Positions 48,104-55,689 of a stretch of DNA of 64,000 nucleotides are shown piece after piece; position 1 is the first letter of the stretch; the number at the start of each line of letters is the position of its first letter. The notes beneath the pieces were generated by a model that saw nothing but the letters and a program-made list of their open reading frames with translations, was not told where the DNA came from and made no database searches. The position numbers and the translations under genes were made by a program. Source of the stretch: Synechococcus sp. UW140 (GTDB lineage: Bacteria > Cyanobacteriota > Cyanobacteriia > PCC-6307 > Cyanobiaceae); contig NZ_UCOB01000020.1 in assembly GCF_900474295.1 (NCBI RefSeq), positions 1-64,000 on the forward strand, given 5' to 3'.

Positions 48104-48134
48104 GCATCACCTTAATCAGCTGTTAAGGTGATGC
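48104..48134. promoter_or_regulatory. 12-bp perfect inverted repeat upstream of the PtrA-like gene
   Basis: Arms 48104-48115 and 48123-48134 pair perfectly around a 7-nt loop. No T-run follows, so it is not an obvious terminator. It contains CTTAA and TTAAGG, reminiscent of Pho-box half-sites, and lies 66 bp before the regulator start. Confidence 0.5.
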
Positions 48135-48200
48135 TCTCCTTCCCTTTGCCTAAAAGGTTCAAAGGGGTGATTAACTTCAGTCGAAGTTGAATTCAACGAC

Positions 48201-48836
48201 GTGGTTGCAACACCTTCACGACCCGGCGTTCTCTCCCAAAAGACAACGCCTCAGATGTTGCAATCTGGAGTTTCGAAAAAAAATCAGGTTCATCTGACTG
48301 CCGGCAGCTCTATTCCTTTGTTGAGGAACAGCCTCTGGATCGTTGCCAATGGCATGGTCAAACTTGGTGCCGTGACTGAACAGGGCGATGAGTTGCTCCT
48401 CGGTCTTGTTGGTCCGAACGAGCCGTTTGGTGAGCCGCTGAGCATGGTGGAAGCCTATGAGGCCATCACACTCACCGATTGCGATCTGATTTGCCTCACG
48501 CTCGAGGAGATCGCCCAGTCTTCAGATCTGTCGATGCTGATGGTGAATGCGGTGGCTGCACGTGTGCGTCAGACAGAGTTCATGCTTTCTCTCCTCGGTT
48601 TGAGGCGGGTGGAAGATCGCGTGCGTGCCTTCCTCGAGCTGATGGCCCAGGACTACGGGCAGCCTTGCGATCAAGGCCTTCGCGTTGGACTGCGACTTAC
48701 CCATCAGGAGATCGCAAGTGCCCTCAGTACGACACGAGTGACCGTGACGCGCGTTGTTGGTCAGCTCCGTGATCAGGGCTGGTTGACGCTTGATGCGCAG
48801 CGGCATCTGGTGATCACCCATCTGCCGCAGCGCTGA
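48201..48836 (+). CDS. ptrA: Crp-family regulator, PtrA-like
   Basis: A 211-residue protein with an N-terminal cyclic-nucleotide-binding-like half (LLLGLVGPNEPFGEPLSMVEAYEA) and a C-terminal Crp helix-turn-helix (RLTHQEIASALSTTRVTVTRVVGQLRDQGWL). Marine Synechococcus carry the phosphate-stress regulator PtrA of this type, next to phosphate genes; here pstS is directly upstream. Naming rests on context and family. GTG start at 48201. Confidence 0.8.
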   Translation: MVATPSRPGVLSQKTTPQMLQSGVSKKNQVHLTAGSSIPLLRNSLWIVANGMVKLGAVTEQGDELLLGLVGPNEPFGEPLSMVEAYEAITLTDCDLICLTLEEIAQSSDLSMLMVNAVAARVRQTEFMLSLLGLRRVEDRVRAFLELMAQDYGQPCDQGLRVGLRLTHQEIASALSTTRVTVTRVVGQLRDQGWLTLDAQRHLVITHLPQR

Positions 48837-48889
48837 TCAACCGTCAGCGGTTCAGCTCCTTTTTGTTGGTTCAGGAAGCGGCAATTCTC

Positions 48890-48917
48890 AAAAAAAACGC
48901 CCCTCACACGAGGAGCG
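48890..48917 (-). terminator. Terminator of tRNA-Pro
   Basis: On the minus strand, a stem of eight pairs (CGCTCCTC with GAGGGGCG, one G-T wobble, 4-nt loop) is followed by a run of eight T. It lies 25 bp after the tRNA 3' end. Confidence 0.85.
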
Positions 48918-48942
48918 CTTGCCAGATGAGATTGGAACCGAA

Positions 48943-49016
48943 TCGGAGCGGCGGGATTTGAACCCACGACCCCCACTACCCCAAAGTGGTGCGCTACCAA
49001 GCTGCGCTACGCCCCG
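48943..49016 (-). tRNA. tRNA-Pro (anticodon TGG)
   Basis: A 74-nt cloverleaf. The acceptor stem CGGGGCG pairs with CGCTCCG (one G-T), the D-loop reads AGCGCAGCTTGGTAGCGC, the anticodon loop TTTGGGG gives TGG, and the T-arm has GGGTTCAAATCCC. CCA is not encoded. Confidence 0.95.
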
Positions 49017-49030
49017 GCAGAACGAAGTTA

Positions 49031-49378
49031 TCACAAGGCATGTCGCCCTCTGTTCCTTCGGCGAATCCGCCGCAGCAAACGTTGGGTAAGAAGGTCGCGA
49101 GGGTCGCTGCTGTAACCCCATAGGCGTAGCTGTCGTGCCAGCTGACGTAGCTCCCGAAGGCTCATCGAAGCGAGTTGGAGCTCGGGAAGTGTTCGCCAGG
49201 CTCGTGTGGTCATCGGCATGGCAGTCCCGCCTTTGCGGATGTCGATCGACAGAGTCCCTTCGGCGAGCCACTCCGGTATCAGCACCATCAGAACGGCAAT
49301 CAGCCCATACAGCTCAACCAGTCCCTTCGGAAGGGGATGCAGCTGACGTCGCTGTCGGGGGTCTGGTGGAGCCGACAC
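49031..49378 (-). CDS. Hypothetical protein with one hydrophobic segment
   Basis: A protein of about 115 residues: PLPKGLVELYGLIAVLMVLIPEWLAEG is a likely membrane segment, followed by a basic tail RELRQLARQLRLWGYSSDPRDLLTQRLLRRIRRR. The last part resembles short helix-extension-helix DNA- or RNA-binding tails. The start is a GTG at 49378 or the TTG at 49396. Lies upstream of tRNA-Pro on the same strand. Confidence 0.65.
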   Translation of the reverse strand: MSAPPDPRQRRQLHPLPKGLVELYGLIAVLMVLIPEWLAEGTLSIDIRKGGTAMPMTTRAWRTLPELQLASMSLRELRQLARQLRLWGYSSDPRDLLTQRLLRRIRRRNRGRHAL

Positions 49379-49447
49379 GGACTGTGTAAACAGCAAAACA
49401 GGTGCTTCACCATGGCAGTAACACAGCCGCTTGAGGCGCTGTGGTGG

Positions 49448-49609
49448 TCAGATCTGAAGGGAGTCTCCGCCTTCGACGCTTGGGCTGCGCCATAGAAGTG
49501 GTGGCGCATCGGAGCGACTGGGGCGGAGGCTGAAGGCAAGGCCGATCACCACCAGAAGGGTCAGCAGGATGGCGGTCAACACCACCCAGTCAGGCCAAGC
49601 GGGTTTCAT
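49448..49609 (-). CDS. 53-residue single-span membrane protein coupled to msrA
   Basis: A short ORF begins [20 protein letters not shown], continues [10 protein letters not shown] and ends in a polar tail EGGDSLQI. The ATG at 49609 overlaps the msrA stop as ATGA, a typical translational coupling. One transmembrane helix of about 20 residues. No family recognised. Confidence 0.65.
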   Translation of the reverse strand: MKPAWPDWVVLTAILLTLLVVIGLAFSLRPSRSDAPPLLWRSPSVEGGDSLQI

Positions 49610-50322
49610 GCCAGCGCGATCGGACTGTTGTCCCCACGCAGCACGCAGTGACTAATCGACCAGTCGTAGTACTTCCAGACGCTGGCAGGCAGTTTGTAGG
49701 CGCAACCATCGAACTGCTCCAGAAGCACGCCGCTCGGCATGGCGGAGCAATAAGGACGACTTCCTGGTTTGGCTAGGTATTGCTGGTGATACGACTCTGC
49801 GGCGAAGAAGGGCTGATCGGCCTTGATCTCCGTTGTGATTGCTCCGAGTCCCCTGTCGTTCAGCCCCTTTTGGTAAGCAGCCTGACTGGCCAGGGCCAGC
49901 TGCAGCTGTCGCGCTGTTGTCGTGTAGATCGCCGAGCGGTACTGACTGCCACGGTCGTTGCCTTGTCGGTCCCCTTGGGTGGGGTCGTGGCATTCCCAGA
50001 ACAGCTTGAGCAGATCACTGAAATCGAGAGCAGGCGTGCTCCAGACCACGCGCACCACCTCGGTGTGGCCGCTACGGCCGCTGCACACCTCGTCGTAGCT
50101 GGGGTTGGGGCTGTGACCTCCTGCGTATCCAACAGCGGTCGTCACCACGCCAGGAAGGCGCCAAAAGCCTTTTTCCGCTCCCCAGAAACAGCCGCAGCCG
50201 AAGACCACTTCCTCCTGGTCGTCCATCAGCGGGGCATTCAACGACGTGCTCAGCACGGCATGTCGCAGCGGTTCTGCGTTGGGACGCTGAGAAGCTTCGC
50301 CGGTCAACCAAGAAGGCAGCAT
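49606..50322 (-). CDS. msrA: Peptide methionine sulfoxide reductase MsrA
   Basis: A 238-residue enzyme reducing methionine-S-sulfoxide. The catalytic Cys45 is in [40 protein letters not shown] and [18 protein letters not shown] are the family signatures. The N-terminal 38 residues before the domain are longer than in E. coli. Its stop overlaps the start of the small membrane ORF. Confidence 0.95.
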   Translation of the reverse strand: MLPSWLTGEASQRPNAEPLRHAVLSTSLNAPLMDDQEEVVFGCGCFWGAEKGFWRLPGVVTTAVGYAGGHSPNPSYDEVCSGRSGHTEVVRVVWSTPALDFSDLLKLFWECHDPTQGDRQGNDRGSQYRSAIYTTTARQLQLALASQAAYQKGLNDRGLGAITTEIKADQPFFAAESYHQQYLAKPGSRPYCSAMPSGVLLEQFDGCAYKLPASVWKYYDWSISHCVLRGDNSPIALA

Positions 50323-50347
50323 CGAGGCATCGTGAACTGACTCCAGG

Positions 50348-50599
50348 TTAGGAATCCTGAGCAGGCTGCAGCTGAATGTGATTCAGCAGGGTGGTGACAA
50401 AGGCGAAGAGCAGAAAAGGAAGGCTGAGCACCAGAATCAGGCCAACGCCAACCAGGGCAAAGATGGGGCGACTGGAACCCATCAAGCCCAGCCCCGCCGC
50501 CAGGCTGACGAAAATAACCGCCATCCAGGCGAGAACCTGGGCATAGATGTCACCGAAGGTGAGGGTGCAACGCACCGCGTATTGGTTGGCGGTGGACAT
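50348..50599 (-). CDS. Small membrane protein
   Basis: An 83-residue protein with two hydrophobic helices, [18 protein letters not shown] and [19 protein letters not shown], and polar termini. It sits between msrA and the ABC exporter on the same strand. No recognised family. Confidence 0.65.
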   Translation of the reverse strand: MSTANQYAVRCTLTFGDIYAQVLAWMAVIFVSLAAGLGLMGSSRPIFALVGVGLILVLSLPFLLFAFVTTLLNHIQLQPAQDS

Positions 50600-50648
50600 G
50601 GTGATGCAACCCTGAAACGGCCTCTTCAGCTAAGCCAGGAATCCGCTA

Positions 50649-52400
50649 TCAGGCCACCGCTTCGAGACGTTCCGAAGCCTGTTCCCGTTCCCAGAGACGT
50701 TTATAAAGACCCTCTTCTTGGACCAAGTCGCGGTGATGACCTTGCTGGACCAGGGTTCCTTGTTCGATCACGAGAATCCGATCGCAGGCAGCAGCAGCAG
50801 ACAGTTGATGGCTGATCATCACGATCGTTCGTTCACGCTGATTGCGGATCGATGCCAAGATCGCTGCGGCAGTGTTGTTGTCCACGCTGGCGAGGGCGTC
50901 ATCGAGGACCAGCACTGGCGATGTCATCAGCAGGGCTCTTCCTAAGGCGGTGCGTTGGCGCTGGCCGCCACTCAACGTGATTCCACGTTCGCCCACCAGC
51001 GTGTCAAAGCCATCGGGGAAGCCGCGGACATCATCCAGCAGGCGAGCCTGCTCGGCAGCCGCCTCCACTCGTGCTGTGTTGGCTTCCGGATCGCCATATC
51101 GGAGGTTGTCCGCAAGGCTGCTGGTGAAGAGATACCCCTCCTGGGGCACCAGGGCGATCTGCTGGCGTAGATCGCTGAGTCGCATTGTTGTTAGATCACA
51201 GTCATCGAGGAACAGCTGACCCCCGCTCACGTTCACCATGCGACCCAGGGCCCGGGCCAGGGTTGTTTTGCCGCAGCCAACAGGACCCACCACTGCCACC
51301 AACTCACCCGGCTCAATCACGAAGGAGAGCTTGGAAAGCGTGTCGCGATCGCTGTCCTCGTAGCGAATGGAAAGTTGTCGGGCTTCGATCCTGCCGAGCA
51401 CAGGAGTCGACAGTGTTTGAGGTACTTCTGGGTCTGCAATCACCGGTGTGCGCTGGAGGAGTTCCTCAACACGCTCAAGACTCACTTGGCCTGTTTGGAA
51501 GGTGTTGAGGGTGAAGCCGAGCAGAGCCGTGGGAAAGACCAGGCGCTCTACATAAAGGATCAGTGCCACCAGGCCACCGATGCTGAGCGTGCCCGCTTCC
51601 AGTTGTCCGCTTCCCAGGGCCAGCAGCAAGAGCAGAGAAATAGACGAGATGCCCTCTAAGAGCGGGAACAGCGTGCTTCGCGTACGGGCCAGCCGAATCG
51701 CAGCATCGCGGTAGTTGTCGTTTCGAGCTTCGAAGGCTTGTTGCTCTTGGGCTTCCTGGCCGTAGATCTTGATAGCGGCGATGCCAGAGAGGTCTTCTTG
51801 GATCAGCTCGCTCAGGCCGGCCAGTTGTTCCTGCTGGCGGCGCTGCTGGCGCATCATCCGCCCTCCAAACAGGCGCACAGTGCCAAGCATCACTGGGTAG
51901 AGCGCGATCGCCGCCACGGTGAGTCCAGGATCGATCGCCAGCATCGCCGGGAGGGTGAATGCATAAGCCAGGCCGGTGTTCGTCAGGCTCAGCACGGCAC
52001 AGCCCAGAAGTCGACGCACGTTTTCCACGTCGCTTGTGGCTCGGCTGATCACCTCTCCGCTGCCTGTTTCCTGCACCCAGCCAGGGTCCTGCCGAAGCAT
52101 GTGGTCGAACAACCGCTGGCGAAGTTCCACTTCCACCTGCCGGCCAACGCCGAACACCAGCTGCCTGGAAATCAGACGCACCACACCCATCGAGCTCGCC
52201 AGCACGACAATCCAGCCGGCCTGACGAAGAACATCGTTAATGGCAAAGCCGTCTTGTAGGTCGTCGATCACCCTCCTCACCTCAAGGGGGATGGTCACGC
52301 TCAGCATGTTGACGACCACCAAGGCCACGGCCCCGAGCAGAACCGTGCGCCGATGCGGGCGAAGGTAGCGACCGATCAGATCGAGACGGAAGGCTGCCAT
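50649..52400 (-). CDS. ABC exporter half-transporter (permease-ATPase fusion)
   Basis: A 583-residue type IV ABC exporter: an N-terminal six-helix membrane domain (from HRRTVLLGAVALVVVNMLSV), then the nucleotide-binding domain with Walker A VGPVGCGKTTLARA, signature LSGGQRQRTALGRALL, Walker B VLVLDDALASVD and the H-loop MISHQLSA. MsbA/MdlB-like; the substrate (lipid, drug or peptide) is not evident. Divergent from trpD. Confidence 0.92.
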   Translation of the reverse strand: MAAFRLDLIGRYLRPHRRTVLLGAVALVVVNMLSVTIPLEVRRVIDDLQDGFAINDVLRQAGWIVVLASSMGVVRLISRQLVFGVGRQVEVELRQRLFDHMLRQDPGWVQETGSGEVISRATSDVENVRRLLGCAVLSLTNTGLAYAFTLPAMLAIDPGLTVAAIALYPVMLGTVRLFGGRMMRQQRRQQEQLAGLSELIQEDLSGIAAIKIYGQEAQEQQAFEARNDNYRDAAIRLARTRSTLFPLLEGISSISLLLLLALGSGQLEAGTLSIGGLVALILYVERLVFPTALLGFTLNTFQTGQVSLERVEELLQRTPVIADPEVPQTLSTPVLGRIEARQLSIRYEDSDRDTLSKLSFVIEPGELVAVVGPVGCGKTTLARALGRMVNVSGGQLFLDDCDLTTMRLSDLRQQIALVPQEGYLFTSSLADNLRYGDPEANTARVEAAAEQARLLDDVRGFPDGFDTLVGERGITLSGGQRQRTALGRALLMTSPVLVLDDALASVDNNTAAAILASIRNQRERTIVMISHQLSAAAACDRILVIEQGTLVQQGHHRDLVQEEGLYKRLWEREQASERLEAVA

Positions 52401-52556
52401 CCGTGGGTGAGCGCAGGCAACAACCTAGGCACCGACCCCTGCGGCAAGTGTGGGGCTTGGCCGTTGGCCTAAAGGTTGCGCGTCGGAACCGCTGAAGAGG
52501 GCCTGAATCGAGATTTGATGCGCTTCTGGCCAGACGCCATCTTTTAAGGGATATTG

Positions 52557-52605
52557 GATGGGTCCCCATCACCCGGCCCGGCGTGCTCAGCACCCGGGTT
52601 TTTTT
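52557..52605 (+). promoter_or_regulatory. Tandem hairpins with terminator-like T-run before trpD
   Basis: A small hairpin (GATGG/CCATC, 52557-52570) is followed by a GC-rich hairpin (52577-52598, CCCGG..CCGGG with an inner TGC/GCA) and seven T residues at 52599-52605. ACCCGG at 52571-52576 can pair instead with CCGGGT at 52594-52599. It ends 10 bp before the trpD ATG. A nine-codon ORF with one Trp codon lies just upstream at 52518-52547. This is attenuator-like, unproven. Confidence 0.5.
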
Positions 52606-52615
52606 CTGTCCACTC

Positions 52616-53662
52616 ATGCCGAATCCATCCGTCTCCTGGCCACAACTGTTGGAACATCTCCTGCAGGGGGGCTCGCTTCGTGAAGACGAAGCCACAGCCT
52701 TGATGGAGGCCTGGCTCTCGGAAGCGCTCACACCGGTTCAGACCGGTGCCTTCCTTGTGGCGCTCCGAGCACGGCCTGTGAATGGCACAGAACTTGCGGC
52801 CATGGCCCGGGTCTTGCGTCAGGCCTGCCCGTTGCCCTGTGCGAGGCCCAATCTGTTGATGGTGGATACCTGCGGCACCGGTGGTGATGGCGCAGACACC
52901 TTCAATATTTCCACTGCGGTGGCTTTGACCGCGGCGGCCTGTGGTGCGGTGGTGGCCAAGCACGGCAATCGCAGCGCCAGCGGCAAGGTGGGATCAGCCG
53001 ATGTGCTTGAGGGGTTGGGGCTTGACCTGAAGGCTGCTGCCGCCCGGGTGGTGGATGTTCTCCCCAAGGCTGGGGTCACCTTTTTGTTCGCACCTGCCTG
53101 GCACCCCGCCCTGGTCAATCTGGCTCCCCTTCGGCGCAGTCTTGGTGTGCGCACAGTGTTCAACCTGCTGGGGCCCCTGGTGAATCCGCTCCAGCCCGAT
53201 GGCCAGGTTCTGGGCGTTGCCCGCCCCGACCTGCTGGATCCGATGGCGGAAGCTTTGCAGCGTCTGGGTCAGCAGCGAGCCGTTGTGGTGCATGGTGCCG
53301 GCGGCCTGGATGAGGCGTCCTTGGCGGGTCCGAATGATCTGCGCATCATCGAGGCCGGCCAGCTCCGTTCCGAGTCGATCACCCCCGCTGATCTGGGCTT
53401 GCAGGAGGCGCCGCTATCCGACCTGAAGGGGGGTGATCTTGAGATGAACAAGACGATCCTCCGTGATCTTCTCCAGGGTCGTGGCACTGCAGCGCAGCGG
53501 GATGTGGTGGCCTTCAACACTGCTTTGGTGCTCTGGGTTGCTGGTGTTCAAACCGATCTCCGTGCTGGTGCCCAGCAAGCTCTGGCCTGCCTAGAGGAAG
53601 GTCGTGCTTGGCAGCGGCTTGAGACCCTCAGCCAGGGGTTGCGCGGCGGCGAGGAACAATAA
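52616..53662 (+). CDS. trpD: Anthranilate phosphoribosyltransferase
   Basis: A 348-residue enzyme adding phosphoribose to anthranilate in tryptophan synthesis. [39 protein letters not shown] and [20 protein letters not shown] are diagnostic. The ATG at 52616 fits the family start; the frame stays open back to a GTG at 52583 inside the hairpin. Followed by carA 35 bp later. Confidence 0.94.
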   Translation: MPNPSVSWPQLLEHLLQGGSLREDEATALMEAWLSEALTPVQTGAFLVALRARPVNGTELAAMARVLRQACPLPCARPNLLMVDTCGTGGDGADTFNISTAVALTAAACGAVVAKHGNRSASGKVGSADVLEGLGLDLKAAAARVVDVLPKAGVTFLFAPAWHPALVNLAPLRRSLGVRTVFNLLGPLVNPLQPDGQVLGVARPDLLDPMAEALQRLGQQRAVVVHGAGGLDEASLAGPNDLRIIEAGQLRSESITPADLGLQEAPLSDLKGGDLEMNKTILRDLLQGRGTAAQRDVVAFNTALVLWVAGVQTDLRAGAQQALACLEEGRAWQRLETLSQGLRGGEEQ

Positions 53663-53697
53663 GAAGACGAACTGTTGTTCCCAGGGTCTGCTTGCCC

Positions 53698-54840
53698 ATG
53701 ACTTTTGCCACCTCCAAGGCCCCGGCAGTGCTTGTGCTGGCGGATGGCACGGTGTTCCAGGGGCTGGCGTGTGGTCGGCGCGGCAGCGTCGTTGGTGAGG
53801 TGGTGTTCAACACCGGCATGACCGGTTACCAGGAAGTGATGACTGATCCCAGCTACTCCGGTCAGCTGGTCACGTTCACCTACCCGGAGCTCGGCAACAC
53901 GGGGGTGAATGATCAGGATCAGGAGGCTGACCAGCCCCATGCCCTGGGGCTGATTGCTCGTCAGCTGGCTCCGCTCGCTAGCAATTGGCGCTGTAGTCAG
54001 AGCCTGCCCGATTGGCTTGATCATCACGGGGTGATCGGTATCCATGGAATCGACACCCGTGCCTTGGTCCGTCACCTGCGCGATGCAGGAGCGATGAATG
54101 GGGTGATCAGTTCGGATGGACGTTCGCCTCAGGCTCTGCTCGAAGACCTCAGGTCGGCCCCATCCATGCAGGGCCTAAACCTGGCCGATCGTGTCAGCAC
54201 AACAGAGGCCTACACCTGGACCAGTCGCTGTGCCGCTGCGTTCGACCAGCGACTCCAGCCTCGCCCCGAGAGTCCTTTTCGCGTTGTGGCGATTGATTTC
54301 GGTATTAAACGCGCCATCCTTGATCGCCTCGTGGGCCACGGTTGCGAGGTGATCGTTCTGCCTGCATCCACGACCCTGGATGAGGTGATCCGCCATCAGC
54401 CCGAGGGTGTGTTTCTCTCCAATGGACCGGGTGACCCCTCTGCTGTGACCGGAGGTATCGCCCTGGCCAAAGGACTACTGCAGCACAAGAACCTGCCGTT
54501 ATTCGGGATCTGCCTGGGTCATCAAATTCTCGGCCTGGCGCTGGGGGGGACCACCTTCAAGCTGGCGTTTGGTCATCGCGGCCTCAATCACCCCTGCGGC
54601 ACCACGGGTCAGGTGGAGATCACGAGTCAGAACCATGGTTTTGCCCTTGATGCCCAGTCATTACCTACCGACAGCGTTGTGGTGACCCACCTCAATCTCA
54701 ACGACCAGACCGTGGCAGCCATGGCCCATGCCCATCAGCCGGTGTTCGGTGTGCAGTACCACCCTGAGGCCAGCCCTGGTCCCCACGATGCGGACCATCA
54801 TTTCGCGCGATTTGTTGAGCTGATGGCAGAACGTCGCTGA
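53698..54840 (+). CDS. carA: Carbamoyl-phosphate synthase small subunit
   Basis: A 380-residue glutamine amidotransferase subunit. N-terminal part [15 protein letters not shown] and [20 protein letters not shown]-terminal class I GATase with the nucleophile Cys in [16 protein letters not shown] and the His-Glu of [13 protein letters not shown]. Supplies ammonia to CarB for arginine and pyrimidine synthesis; carB is not in the window. Confidence 0.95.
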   Translation: MTFATSKAPAVLVLADGTVFQGLACGRRGSVVGEVVFNTGMTGYQEVMTDPSYSGQLVTFTYPELGNTGVNDQDQEADQPHALGLIARQLAPLASNWRCSQSLPDWLDHHGVIGIHGIDTRALVRHLRDAGAMNGVISSDGRSPQALLEDLRSAPSMQGLNLADRVSTTEAYTWTSRCAAAFDQRLQPRPESPFRVVAIDFGIKRAILDRLVGHGCEVIVLPASTTLDEVIRHQPEGVFLSNGPGDPSAVTGGIALAKGLLQHKNLPLFGICLGHQILGLALGGTTFKLAFGHRGLNHPCGTTGQVEITSQNHGFALDAQSLPTDSVVVTHLNLNDQTVAAMAHAHQPVFGVQYHPEASPGPHDADHHFARFVELMAERR

Positions 54841-54904
54841 CGGTGGTCCTCCCGCTGCAAGCTCCCTACACTTCGGCACAACGCGCCTGAGGGGGACTGT
54901 TTCC

Positions 54905-55270
54905 ATTACTGAACTGCAGCGACTCACCGTTTCTCTCCGCGGTGGCTTCGAGCAGCGTGACAACTGCCTGTTGTTTCACTTCACCGGCCAGTTGGATGCG
55001 TATTCCGAGAAGCAATTTCTGACCTACGTCAGTGATGTGCTTAAGGCCAATACCTCTTCATTGGTGATCGATCTCAGCAAGATCGATTTTCTTGATTCCT
55101 CCGGACTCGGAGCGATGGTGCAACTGGCCAAGCAGTGCAACGACGCCAAACGCAGCTTTCTTGTGGTGGGCAATGCCCGGGTGGCCCAGACCGTCAAGCT
55201 GGTTCGCCTGGAGGAGTTCCTCCATCTCGTTCCCGATTTGGATAGTGCTCTCAGCAAGTTGGCGGCTTGA
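54905..55270 (+). CDS. STAS-domain anti-sigma-factor-antagonist-like protein with apparent ATT start
   Basis: A 121-residue STAS protein: FTGQLDAYSEKQFLTYVSDVL, VIDLSKIDFLDSSGLGAMV (conserved Ser pair) and RLEEFLHLVPDL. The N-terminal ITELQRLTVSLRGGFEQRDN is conserved in type with other cyanobacterial STAS proteins, so the true start lies before the TTG at 54971. No ATG, GTG or TTG exists in frame between there and carA. ATT at 54905, 9 nt after the purine block GAGGGGG, is the likely start; a CTG at 54887 is the alternative. Confidence 0.75.
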   Translation: MTELQRLTVSLRGGFEQRDNCLLFHFTGQLDAYSEKQFLTYVSDVLKANTSSLVIDLSKIDFLDSSGLGAMVQLAKQCNDAKRSFLVVGNARVAQTVKLVRLEEFLHLVPDLDSALSKLAA

Positions 55271-55674
55271 CCGATTGGATTCGATCACAGCAGGGCCGCG
55301 GTGGTGCTGCTGAGCTTGGACCTTTACAACTTGCTTGGTTAGGAGATGCTGTTTGGGAGCTGCATCAACGTCTGCGCCATTGCCGCCATCCCGGTCGCTC
55401 AGATGATTTGCACCGGGCCGTGGTGGCGGAGGTGAAAGCAGACGCCCAGGCTTCGGTTTTAGACACTCTCGATCCTTTTCTCTCCGATCAGGAAAGGGAT
55501 CTTGTCCGTCGTGGCCGCAATCGGGCTGGTCGTGGCCCTCGCCGGGGAGAAGGATCTGTGTATGGACGGGCCACGGGATTTGAGACAATGGTTGGCTGGC
55601 TCTTTTTGCAGAATCCGGCCCGGCTTGCCGAGCTGTTGGATCGACTGGAGGAGACCGAAAACGACCTGTCATAG
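55267..55674 (+). CDS. mrnC: Mini-ribonuclease III
   Basis: A 135-residue RNase III-domain protein without a dsRNA-binding domain. LAWLGDAVWELHQRLRH is the RNase III signature with the metal-binding Asp, and RGRNRAGRGPRR and YGRATGFETMVGWLFLQ complete the Mini-III pattern (maturation of 23S rRNA termini). The TTG at 55267 overlaps the STAS stop, showing coupling. Confidence 0.88.
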   Translation: MTDWIRSQQGRGGAAELGPLQLAWLGDAVWELHQRLRHCRHPGRSDDLHRAVVAEVKADAQASVLDTLDPFLSDQERDLVRRGRNRAGRGPRRGEGSVYGRATGFETMVGWLFLQNPARLAELLDRLEETENDLS

Positions 55675-55689
55675 CCCTCTGTTTCGTTC

